From Betaproteobacteria bacterium (GTDB lineage: Bacteria; Pseudomonadota; Gammaproteobacteria; Burkholderiales; SG8-39): a stretch of DNA of 51,054 nucleotides. The translations under genes were made by a program, and so were the position numbers. Position 1 is the stretch's first letter. Each line of letters begins with the position of its first letter. The notes beneath the pieces were generated by a model that did not search any database, was not told the DNA's origin, and was given only the letters and a program-made list of their open reading frames with translations. This document shows positions 34,252 through 42,178 of this stretch, one piece after another. Where the stretch lies: positions 1 through 51,054 of the forward strand of contig JACQTO010000245.1 in assembly GCA_016210745.1 (NCBI GenBank). Reading direction: 5' to 3'.

Positions 34252-35505
34252 TTGGACGGTCTGCATGTAGTCGCCAATCTGAACCGTTGCCGCGGGGGTG
34301 CGCTCTGTCTCGCTGATGCGGATGCCCTGCGTCGGTTCTGCATCGAGTCGATCAATGATTCGGGCCTCACCGTGGTGGGGCAGCTTTTCCATCAGTTCGA
34401 GGGAGGGGGCGTCACCGGTGCGGTAGTGCTGGCGGAATCCCATCTCGCCATCCATACCTGGCCCGAGTTGAACAGCGTCACGCTGGACGTCTACGTCTGC
34501 AACTACACCCAGGACAACGAAGCCAAGGCGCGCCGGGTGGTCGATGACCTGATGCAGCTCTTTCGCCCCGAGGACTATACGCGCAGCGACGTGCCGCGCG
34601 GCCGCCAGTATCTGTACGAATCGCTCAATCCCGACTACGGTTTCTATATCCGCTCGGAAAAGCGCCTGGAGGAATTTCACACCGGCCTGCAGTCCCTCGA
34701 GGTGCATGAAACGCCCCAGTTCGGGCGCGTGTTGCGCCTGGATGGCTGCTTCATGACCTCGCAGCGCGAAGAGTTCGTCTACCATGAAAATCTGATCCAT
34801 CCGGCGGCCACAGCACACGCGAATCCAAAGCGGGTGCTGATCGTCGGCGGCGGCGATGGCGGAGCCGCAGAGGAAGCGCTCAAGCATCCTTCGGTCGAAC
34901 AGGTGACGCTGGTCGAGCTCGACGCCGGAGTGATCGACATCGCCAAGAAATATTTCGGCGAGGTTCATCGTGGCGTATTCGAGAATCCGCGGCTGCGGCT
35001 GCTGGTCGCCGACGGCATGAAATTCCTCGCTGGAACGCGCGAAACGTTCGACTTTATCGCGCTCGACCTGCCCGACCCGATCGGTCCGGCAACGATGCTC
35101 TATGAAGAGCCATTTTTCCGCGACTGCAAGCGCGCGCTTGCTCCGGGCGGCGTGCTCGCGCTGCACCTGGGCTCGCCGGTGGCGCAACCCGCTCGTGTCA
35201 GAGCGCATTACGAGCGGCTTGCGAACGTATTCGAACTGGTGCGGCCCTACGCGATGTTCATACCGCTGTATGGCTGCCTGTGGTCGATGGCGACCTGCTC
35301 GGATTCACTCGACCCGCTTGCAGTGCCGGCGGCTGAAATCGACCGGCGCATTGCCCGGCGCGATCTCCCGCTGTTGCAGTACTACAACGGCGCCACCCAT
35401 CACGGCGTGTTCGCCTTGCCGAAATTCGTGCGCGCGCTCACCGGGGGCCTGCGCCCGCTGCCCAAGCTCGTGCGCAGGGGCCGCGCCGCAGCCGGCATCA
35501 AGTGA
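34252..35505 (+). CDS. Fused S-adenosylmethionine decarboxylase / spermidine synthase
   Basis: A 417-residue fusion. Residues 1-115 are a prokaryotic SpeD-type decarboxylase with the self-cleavage site LAESHLAIHTWPE; E62-S63 would be cut to make the pyruvoyl group on S63. Residues about 118-400 are a SpeE-like aminopropyltransferase (VLIVGGGDGGAAEEAL, then LVELDAGVI and ALDLPDP). The two activities supply decarboxylated SAM and use it to make spermidine. The only in-frame start giving the SpeD N-terminus is TTG at 34252, a rare codon here with a poor ribosome site. It follows nudC by 42 bp in the same reading frame. Confidence 0.85.
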   Translation: MDGLHVVANLNRCRGGALCLADADALRRFCIESINDSGLTVVGQLFHQFEGGGVTGAVVLAESHLAIHTWPELNSVTLDVYVCNYTQDNEAKARRVVDDLMQLFRPEDYTRSDVPRGRQYLYESLNPDYGFYIRSEKRLEEFHTGLQSLEVHETPQFGRVLRLDGCFMTSQREEFVYHENLIHPAATAHANPKRVLIVGGGDGGAAEEALKHPSVEQVTLVELDAGVIDIAKKYFGEVHRGVFENPRLRLLVADGMKFLAGTRETFDFIALDLPDPIGPATMLYEEPFFRDCKRALAPGGVLALHLGSPVAQPARVRAHYERLANVFELVRPYAMFIPLYGCLWSMATCSDSLDPLAVPAAEIDRRIARRDLPLLQYYNGATHHGVFALPKFVRALTGGLRPLPKLVRRGRAAAGIK

Positions 35506-35515
35506 CGGTTAGCCC

Positions 35516-36820
35516 CTAGCGCGTCGGCGTCGGAGCGACGTCGGCCGGCGGGCGTCTGATTTTCTCCAGGCCCAGAAAGTCGAACGCGACCTCGGGCCGG
35601 CGGCCGCTCACGATGTCCGCAAGCGAGCGAGCCGAGCCGCAGGCCAGGGTCCAGCCCAGGGTGCCGTGGCCGGTGTTGAGGTAGAGATTGGCGTAGCGCG
35701 TCTTGCCGATGCAGGGCCGGTTCGAGGGCGTTGCCGGGCGCAGTCCCGTCCAGAACTGCGCGCGGTCGGGATTGCCCGCTTTGGGAAACAGCTCCAGGGT
35801 TCGCTGCACCAAGGCCTCGCAGCGCACCAGGTTCAGCTCGGTATCGTAGCCGGCAAGCTCGGCGGTGCCTGCCACGCGCAGCCGCTCCCCCAGCCGCGAG
35901 ATCACGATCTTGCGCGCGTGATCGGTCAAGCTCGTGCGCGGCGCTTCGCTTCCTTCCTCGAGCGCAATCGTGATCGAATAGCCTTTGACCGGATACACCG
36001 GTATCGAGATGCCGATGGGCCGCAACAGCAGCGTGCTGTAGCTGCCCAGGGCCACCACATACGCATCGGCGCGCACGGATTCCTCGATGCCGACCTCGTC
36101 GTCGATCGCCAGGCGCATCACCTTGTCGCCCGCAACTTCGATCCGGCGCACGTTCACGTTGAAACGAAAGTCGACGCCGAGCGCGCGGGCGCGCTCGGCC
36201 AGTTCTTGCGTGAACAGATGCGCATCGCCCGATTCGTCGGCGGGCGCGAACAGCCCCCCGCAGAGCATCGGCCGCGCATGCGCGAGCGCCGGTTCGATCG
36301 CCACGCATTCCTCCGCTGACTTGACCTCCGCCGGGTAGCCTCGCGCCCGCAGGACCTCCGCCTCCCGATGCACGCGTGCGAAGATCTTGGGTTCGGTATG
36401 CAAGTGCAGAATCCCGCGCGTCGCCTCGTCGTAGCGGATTGCGGTTTCGCGGCGCAACTGGCCCAGGCATTCGTGGCTGTAGATCGCAAGGGCGAACACC
36501 GCATCGGTATTGCGCCGAGTGGGCCCCGGAAGGCATTCGAACAGAAAACGCGCGGCCCAGCGCCATTGCGCGAGATCGGCGCGCGGTCGAAATAGCAGCG
36601 GCGCGTCCTCGCGCCCGAGCCACCTCAAGGTCTGAAGCGGTGCGGTTGGATTGGCCCAGGGCTCGGCGTGGCTGACCGAGATCTGGCCGCCGTTGGCGAA
36701 ACTGGTCTCCAGCGCGGGCGCAGCCTGCCGATCGAGCACTGTCACCTCATGGCCCGCCCTGGCCAGGTACCAGGCCGCCGTAGTACCCACCACTCCTGCC
36801 CCGAGAACCACTACTCTCAT
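35516..36820 (-). CDS. dadA: D-amino acid dehydrogenase, small subunit type
   Basis: A 434-residue FAD enzyme that oxidises D-amino acids (for example D-alanine) to keto acids and passes electrons to the respiratory chain. MRVVVLGAGVVGTTAAWYLA is the FAD fold at the N-terminus. NGGQISVSHAEPWANP and the C-terminal GHGTLGWTLACGSA are hallmarks of DadA. The ATG at 36820 matches the family start; a GTG four codons upstream is possible. It ends 10 bp from the convergent SpeD-SpeE gene. Confidence 0.9.
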   Translation of the reverse strand: MRVVVLGAGVVGTTAAWYLARAGHEVTVLDRQAAPALETSFANGGQISVSHAEPWANPTAPLQTLRWLGREDAPLLFRPRADLAQWRWAARFLFECLPGPTRRNTDAVFALAIYSHECLGQLRRETAIRYDEATRGILHLHTEPKIFARVHREAEVLRARGYPAEVKSAEECVAIEPALAHARPMLCGGLFAPADESGDAHLFTQELAERARALGVDFRFNVNVRRIEVAGDKVMRLAIDDEVGIEESVRADAYVVALGSYSTLLLRPIGISIPVYPVKGYSITIALEEGSEAPRTSLTDHARKIVISRLGERLRVAGTAELAGYDTELNLVRCEALVQRTLELFPKAGNPDRAQFWTGLRPATPSNRPCIGKTRYANLYLNTGHGTLGWTLACGSARSLADIVSGRRPEVAFDFLGLEKIRRPPADVAPTPTR

Positions 36821-36874
36821 CGATGCACTCACAATAAATACGGTGCGACAACTCGCCGCTGCGCAGCGTCCTCG

Positions 36875-38506
36875 CTACACCTGGCTCTCCAAAGCGCGCG
36901 GTTTTGCCAGGGCGCGCCAGTTGGCCAGCTCAGCGAGGTATTCGCGCGGGGCTTCGGCCACCACGCCGACGGCGCCCGCGAAGACGCTGCCGCTGCGCCC
37001 GTCGAGGGTGATCACTTCGCCTTCGCGCAATTGGCGCTTTCCAAGCGTGCAGCGGCGTGCCGCCGCATCGATAGCGAGCCCCTGGCAGCCGACCAAACAC
37101 ACCTTTTCGAGCTGGCGTGCGACCACGGCCGCATGCGAGGTGCGACCGCCCGCGCCGGTGAGTATGCCATTGGCCGCCTGGATCCCCGCGATATCCTCGG
37201 TGGCGATGTCCTCGCGCACCAGAATCACGCTCGCACCCGCAGCCGCACGCTGGACCGCGCGCTCGCAGTCGAGCACGATCTCGCCGGTGGCAACGCCGAT
37301 GCTCGCAGGCACGGCGCGGCACAAGGCGCTCGCCGGATCGGCATCGACTCGCTCGTCGCGAATCGATTCCACCTTGAGTTCTTCCAGCCGCGAAAGCGCT
37401 TGCGCGGGATCGATGACGCCTTCGCGCACCTGCTCGACCGCAATTCGCAATGCGGCAAGCGCGGTGCGCTTACCGCTTCTGGTCTGCAGCAGGTACAGCC
37501 GCCCTTCCTGCACCGTGAACTCGAATTCCTGCGCGTCGCCGAACTCGAGTTCGAGCTTGCCGCGCACGGCCATGATCGCCTCGTACACCTGCGGCAGGAT
37601 CTCGCGCAGCGCTTCGGGCTGCCAGAGCGCCTGGCGTCCGGCGACGATGTCCTCGCCTTGCGCGTTCGCGGCGTAGTCCATGTAAAGCTCGTTCTCCCCC
37701 GTGGCGGGATTGCGCGTGAATGCGACACCCGCGCCCGATGTTCCGCCGGAGTTCCCGAACACCATGCGCTGCACCGTCACGGCGGTGCCCAGTGTGTCGT
37801 CGATTCCCTCCATGCGCCGGTAGGCGAGTGCCTTCGGACTTTGCCAGGAGCGGAACACCGCCTGCACCGTGGCTTCGAGTTGTTCGAGGGGGTCCTGCGG
37901 AAAGCTCCGCCCCGTTCCATCGCGGTAGAGCTCGAGATACTGCAGCGCCAGGGCCTCGAGGCTCTTGAAATCGAGTTCCTGCGGCCGGGCGAGGCCCTCG
38001 CGCTTCAGGCACTCTCGCGTCGCCGCCTCGAAAGGCGCGCCGTCGCACCCGGCGACCACCTGCGCAAAAGACTGGATCAGCCTCCGGTAGGAATCCCATA
38101 CCAGGCGGGGATTGCCGGTGGTGCGCAGCATGCCGCGGATCACCCCCTCGCACAGTCCCACATTGAGCACGGTATCCAGCATGCCCGGCATCGACACCGG
38201 CGCACCCGAGCGCACCGAAACCAGAAGCGGCCGGCGCGCGCTGCCCAAGCCGGTGCCCGACTCCGCTTCGATACGCCGCAGGTTCTGCGCGAGCAATTCG
38301 CGAAATCCCTCGGGAAGTTCTCCGCCGCGTTCGAACCAGGCCCGGCAAAAGGGCGTGCCGAGGACGAAAGCGGAGGGCACCGGCAGGCCGATGCGCGCCA
38401 TGCGCAGCAGGTTCCACGCCTTGAAGCCCATGACTTCCGGCGTCTCGCGCGCCTCGCCACCGTCGGCGACGACAAAGACCTGCTCCGCTGCGGCTCGCTC
38501 GGCCAT
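36875..38506 (-). CDS. PPDK-like protein lacking the PEP/pyruvate barrel
   Basis: A 543-residue protein matching the N-terminal nucleotide-binding part of pyruvate phosphate dikinase (VSVRSGAPVSMPGMLDTVLNVG at about 97-117; TRNPATGENELYMDY at 264-278). The swivelling phosphohistidine domain follows (H458 in GGRTSHAAVVAR). It ends after this domain, so the about 350-residue C-terminal PEP/pyruvate barrel of the full enzyme (about 880 residues) is missing. The stop is followed by dadA, so the shortness is not a window effect. It might act as a phosphotransfer module or a water dikinase-like enzyme for another acceptor. It lies 142 bp downstream of the DUF47 gene, with repeat copy G between. Confidence 0.8.
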   Translation of the reverse strand: MAERAAAEQVFVVADGGEARETPEVMGFKAWNLLRMARIGLPVPSAFVLGTPFCRAWFERGGELPEGFRELLAQNLRRIEAESGTGLGSARRPLLVSVRSGAPVSMPGMLDTVLNVGLCEGVIRGMLRTTGNPRLVWDSYRRLIQSFAQVVAGCDGAPFEAATRECLKREGLARPQELDFKSLEALALQYLELYRDGTGRSFPQDPLEQLEATVQAVFRSWQSPKALAYRRMEGIDDTLGTAVTVQRMVFGNSGGTSGAGVAFTRNPATGENELYMDYAANAQGEDIVAGRQALWQPEALREILPQVYEAIMAVRGKLELEFGDAQEFEFTVQEGRLYLLQTRSGKRTALAALRIAVEQVREGVIDPAQALSRLEELKVESIRDERVDADPASALCRAVPASIGVATGEIVLDCERAVQRAAAGASVILVREDIATEDIAGIQAANGILTGAGGRTSHAAVVARQLEKVCLVGCQGLAIDAAARRCTLGKRQLREGEVITLDGRSGSVFAGAVGVVAEAPREYLAELANWRALAKPRALESQV

Positions 38507-38520
38507 GGATTACCTCAAGA

Positions 38521-38637
38521 CCCGAACCATCAGAGCTGAGTTTTGCCTTTTATCAATCTCCTCATGATGCAGTGCAATCGCTTGCGATTGCACTGCATCA
38601 TGAGGAGAGGTAATGAAAAGCAAATTCACAGCGGTCG
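38521..38637 (+). repeat. Intergenic hairpin repeat, copy G (different stem)
   Basis: The left flank GTTTTGCCTTTTATCAATCT is conserved. The hairpin is perfect over 24 bp (arms 38558-38581 and 38584-38607, loop TT), but the stem interior (CATGATGCAGTGCAATCGC) is unlike the other copies. The right flank (GAGAGGTAATGAAAAGC, AAATTCACAGC) is a weak match to the consensus. It lies between the PPDK-like and DUF47 genes, and both ends are diverged. Confidence 0.82.
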
Positions 38638-38648
38638 CCCGATCGGCC

Positions 38649-40592
38649 CTAACTCACCTGCACTTGCCGCAATACGTGCTCGTGCAGCATGAGCGCCGTG
38701 TGCATCAGATCGTCGGCCGCCTTTTCCAGATCGCGCGCCGCCTCCGAGATGACATAAAGGCTGCGCGCGTCGTGACCGTCGAGGAGCATCGTGTACTCGA
38801 TGTTTCGGAACACCTCGTCGGTCTGATGCTCGATGCCGACAATGCGATGTACCGCCTCGAGAAAATCCTGCATGTCCTCGCGCGCGCCGCCGCGCCTCAC
38901 CAGGCGCGCGGTCTCCAGCACCTTGATGTACTCCTGGCCGCCCTGCACTACCAGTTCGGCAAGCTGTTTCACGTTGCGCAGGACCTCCCCTTCCAGATTC
39001 AGTCTGGGCATGAGGGTCATGTGGAACGCCGCGTCCTCGAGATCGTCGGCGACGTCGTCGGCCATGCTCACAAGATCCTCGTAGAAGGCCGCCTCTTCGC
39101 CTTGTCCGCTCGATGCGCGGACCCGATTGAGCAGTTCGTCGGCGTGCCGCTCCCAGGTCTTGGCACGTTCGGCATTGCGCAGAAACAGGGCCGCCGCGTC
39201 CTTGGCGCCGGCGCGCAGCAACACGTCGCGAATGCCCGATGCGATCTCGACGACGGTGCCGGCGTGCTCCGAGGCGATGTCCAGCAGGCCATGACGGAAG
39301 GTGCGCACGTGATTGAGCAGTTCGGTTCGAACCTCGTCGATGATGAGCGACTCGGAGCGCCCGTCGAGCAGTCCTTCGGCGCAGGTCCTCAGCACGAAGC
39401 GGAACAGATCGACCGTCTTGCCCTTGGGCAGTAGTTCGCCCAGTCCCTGTCCGAAGTGCAGCTGCCCGTGCGCGGCGAACTCGATGGCGTCGTAGATCAG
39501 CTGCTCCCCGCCGCAGCGCAGGAATCCGCGATGGCCGAAGTTGTGCGCGGCGGCCCATTTCAGCACGTCGAGCGTGTCCTTTTTCGACAGGAACATGCGC
39601 AGCCGCTTGCGCGCGCGGTTCCAGTCGATGAGAAATACGATTCGCGATCCGAGGTAGGCAAGAAACGCCTCGAGCGCGGGCCGCTCGCCTGCGGTAAAAG
39701 CACCGAGCGACAGGTGATAGATCTCGTCCTCCACCGTGGCGTCGCGCCGGGAGCGCGTGTCCTCCCACGCCAGTTCGTAGCGCTCGAACAGGCTCTGGAA
39801 AAACAACAGCCGCTGCAGGTGCACGTCGGTGTAGGTCACGTGAACCGTCAATCCCTCCACGTGCACTACCAGCACGTGCGCATCGGTGGTGCCGATGTCA
39901 TTCTGGATGACAAGTCGCGCGCCGGCGCGGGTTGCCGTCGTGCCCAGGCCCGGATGCTCGAAGCGCAGCCTTGAGGTTTCCTCGATGCCGCGCATGAAGG
40001 CGCGGATGAGCGGACGATCGTCTTCGGCGATATCGTAGACGCTCGCGCCGTCGATCACCTCCGAGGAGATGCGCACCTGCAGGCGGTTGAGCGCTTTGTG
40101 CATGTCCATGACCAGCAGGTGCAGGCTGTCACCGTCCTCACGGCGACCGGACACGATCGCGTCGATCGCCTGTCCGGGCAGAATGTCATCGATGCCGACG
40201 GGTTTCTTCGGCGCGAGCTGTTCCAGGCGCGCGGCGAAGCTCGCGGCTTCGGCGTCCTGCTCGGCTGTAAGCGGCTCGAGCATGTGCTCGACGTTGCCAA
40301 AGGCCGTTTGGACAATGTGTGCAGCTCCGGGAATTCGATAGCCGCCGCGCTTCGCCTTGGCGCTTTGGGCGACGACCGCGTCGAGCGATTCGTCCTCGAT
40401 TCCGGCCTGAGCCCGCTCCGCGGCGAGTGACGATCGCTCGGCAGCCGGATTGTCGGCATGGCCCTTTGCCGACTGCAGCAACGTGAACAAGTACTTGGCC
40501 CGGTCATTCGCGGCAAGCGCCTCGTTGACCAGCCCGGGAAGGGCGAGCTTCGATTCTCCCAGCGATTTGACTATTTTTGCTTTTTCGACCAC
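38649..40592 (-). CDS. Large protein with C-terminal DUF47/PhoU-like domain
   Basis: A 647-residue cytosolic protein without signal or membrane segments. The C-terminal part (about 430-640) is helical and matches the PhoU-like DUF47 pattern, with repeated acidic helices (ADDVADDLEDAAFHM; IEHQTDEVFRNIEY; ARDLEKAADDLMHTAL). The N-terminal about 400 residues have no motif I can name; ISSEVIDGASVYDIAEDD and TYTDVHLQRLLFFQSLFERY are landmarks. It is followed in the same direction by the PPDK-like gene, which suggests a joint role in phosphoryl transfer or phosphate control. The start is GTG next to repeat copy H, without a clear ribosome site, so it is uncertain. Confidence 0.7.
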   Translation of the reverse strand: MVEKAKIVKSLGESKLALPGLVNEALAANDRAKYLFTLLQSAKGHADNPAAERSSLAAERAQAGIEDESLDAVVAQSAKAKRGGYRIPGAAHIVQTAFGNVEHMLEPLTAEQDAEAASFAARLEQLAPKKPVGIDDILPGQAIDAIVSGRREDGDSLHLLVMDMHKALNRLQVRISSEVIDGASVYDIAEDDRPLIRAFMRGIEETSRLRFEHPGLGTTATRAGARLVIQNDIGTTDAHVLVVHVEGLTVHVTYTDVHLQRLLFFQSLFERYELAWEDTRSRRDATVEDEIYHLSLGAFTAGERPALEAFLAYLGSRIVFLIDWNRARKRLRMFLSKKDTLDVLKWAAAHNFGHRGFLRCGGEQLIYDAIEFAAHGQLHFGQGLGELLPKGKTVDLFRFVLRTCAEGLLDGRSESLIIDEVRTELLNHVRTFRHGLLDIASEHAGTVVEIASGIRDVLLRAGAKDAAALFLRNAERAKTWERHADELLNRVRASSGQGEEAAFYEDLVSMADDVADDLEDAAFHMTLMPRLNLEGEVLRNVKQLAELVVQGGQEYIKVLETARLVRRGGAREDMQDFLEAVHRIVGIEHQTDEVFRNIEYTMLLDGHDARSLYVISEAARDLEKAADDLMHTALMLHEHVLRQVQVS

Positions 40593-40598
40593 GGGTTC

Positions 40599-40754
40599 TT
40601 AGGCACTTACAAGCTTGCTGTTGACAAATTTGGCGAAGATTTGGCTTCTAAATTCGTCTCCCCTTTTTCGTGCAGTTGCTTGCAACTGCACGAAAAGGGG
40701 GAGATTGAAAAACGGCAAAACCAGCTCCATTCGTTCCAGCCTCTCCGGTTTAGG
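40599..40754 (-). repeat. Intergenic hairpin repeat, copy H
   Basis: A full-length reverse copy from TTAGGCACTTACAAG to CTCTCCGGTTTAGG. The arms are 40658-40679 and 40682-40703 (22 positions, one T-G wobble, loop TT). The left-end TTTAGG supplies the stop codon (complement of 40750-40752, TAA) of the CoA-transferase gene. The other end is 6 bp from the start codon of the DUF47 gene. Confidence 0.92.
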
Positions 40755-41994
40755 GGCTAATGGGTTTGCGCTCAGCCATGCGGTCCAATACCACTTGATC
40801 TGCGAGCAGGGAGGCGATTTCCTGGGCGGAGCACCCGAGCACATCGGAGAGCACCGAGCGTGTATCGCTGCCAAACCGCGGCGGGTACGCCGGCGGCGAT
40901 TCGGGCTCGCCGGTAAATTTGACCGGGTTGCCGGCGACGCGAACTTCATGGCCGGCCTCATCGTTCATGTGAACGACCATGTTTCGGTGCAGGACATGGG
41001 GATCGCTGAGCGCGTGATCGAGTTTATTCACCACGCCAACCGGGATGCCTGCCTGCTTGAAATCCAGGATCCACTCCTGCGCCGGACGCCTCAGGAAGGC
41101 CGCTTCCATCAGCGGCCCCAGCGCGCCGCGATGCTCATGGCGATCCGCATTGGTGCGAAACCGCGCGTCGTCCACGAGTTCATTCAGTCCGAGGATGCGC
41201 GCCATGTCCTGCCACATTTTTTCCGTGTTGGCGCACACGACCACGCTCACGCCGTCGCCGGCCTCGAAGGTGCGGTAGGTCGCAAAGGAGTCATGCTCGC
41301 GCCCCTGGGGACCGGGCACTTTTCCCGACACGAGGTAGTAGGCAGCCTGGTAGCACAGCATCGAGACCTGGCAATCCAGCATTGCCACGTCGATGCGCTT
41401 GCCGCGCCCGGCAGCCTTGCACTCATGCAGCGCGGCGAGAATACCGATCACCGAAAACATGCCCGCAGCCAAGTCCCCGATCGGTATGCCGGCGCGCACT
41501 GCCGGACGTCCCGACTCGCCGGTGAGGCTCATCCCGCCCGAGAGCGCCTGAACAATCATGTCGTATGCCGGGTAATCCCGATACGGTCCGTCCTGGCCGA
41601 AACCGCTGATGCTCGCCCAGATAATCGCCGGATTCGCCCGCGAAAGCTCGCCGTAACCCAAGCCGAGTCTGTCCATGACGCCCGGGCGGTAGTTCTCGAT
41701 CACGATGTCGCTTGCCTTTGCAAGCCTTAGCACCAGTTCGCGTCCCTGAGGCTTCTTGAGGTCGACGACAATACTACGCTTGTTGCGGTTAATCGAAAGG
41801 TAATAGGCACTGTCTTCACCGACAAAATTGGGAGGAATGGTGCGCGTCGCATCGCCCTGCGGCGGTTCCACCTTGATCACCTCGGCGCCAAGGTCCCCCA
41901 GGATCATGGTGGCGTAGGGTCCCGAAAGGAACTGGGTCAGGTCGAGAACGCGCACGCCCGCAAGCGGTTTGGACGATTGGGAGCCTTGATTCAT
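40750..41994 (-). CDS. CaiB/BaiF family CoA-transferase (class III)
   Basis: A 414-residue class III CoA-transferase. The N-terminus reads LAGVRVLDLTQFLSGPYATM, with GDLGAEVIKVEPP next. The probable catalytic aspartate is D174 in GIPIGDLAAGMF, the position of the Frc aspartyl-CoA intermediate. It moves CoA from one acyl-CoA to another carboxylate. The acceptor is unknown. It lies between a Mo-hydroxylase gene and the DUF47 gene, with repeat copies on both sides. Confidence 0.88.
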   Translation of the reverse strand: MNQGSQSSKPLAGVRVLDLTQFLSGPYATMILGDLGAEVIKVEPPQGDATRTIPPNFVGEDSAYYLSINRNKRSIVVDLKKPQGRELVLRLAKASDIVIENYRPGVMDRLGLGYGELSRANPAIIWASISGFGQDGPYRDYPAYDMIVQALSGGMSLTGESGRPAVRAGIPIGDLAAGMFSVIGILAALHECKAAGRGKRIDVAMLDCQVSMLCYQAAYYLVSGKVPGPQGREHDSFATYRTFEAGDGVSVVVCANTEKMWQDMARILGLNELVDDARFRTNADRHEHRGALGPLMEAAFLRRPAQEWILDFKQAGIPVGVVNKLDHALSDPHVLHRNMVVHMNDEAGHEVRVAGNPVKFTGEPESPPAYPPRFGSDTRSVLSDVLGCSAQEIASLLADQVVLDRMAERKPISP

Positions 41995-42033
41995 GCAATT
42001 TTCCTTACATTACTTGGTACGCCCAATCGAGCA

Positions 42034-42178
42034 TAGCCGGAACCGAAGAAACTCGTTTTGCCGTTTATCGATCTCCCTCTTTTCGTGCAGTTGCAAGCAA
42101 CTGCACGAAAAGAGGGAGACGAATTTAGAAACCAAATCTTCGCCAAATTCGCCAACACTAAACTCGCAACGGCCTAAA
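42034..42178 (+). repeat. Intergenic hairpin repeat, copy I
   Basis: A forward copy with a perfect 22-bp hairpin (arms 42073-42094 and 42097-42118, loop AA) between GTTTTGCCGTTTATCGATCT and ACGAATTTAGAAACCAAATC. The left end is shortened (TAGCCGGAACC). The right-end CCTAAA overlaps the stop codon (complement of 42174-42176, TAG) of the Mo-hydroxylase gene. Confidence 0.92.

Noticed and set aside
14089..42118. Reading the hairpins of the repeat family as rho-independent terminators
   Set aside because: None of the stems I examined is followed by a T run in either direction; the conserved flanks are unlike terminators.
4962..42178. Reading the repeat family as a CRISPR array
   Set aside because: Copies are scattered between genes, in both orientations, without regular spacers or cas genes.
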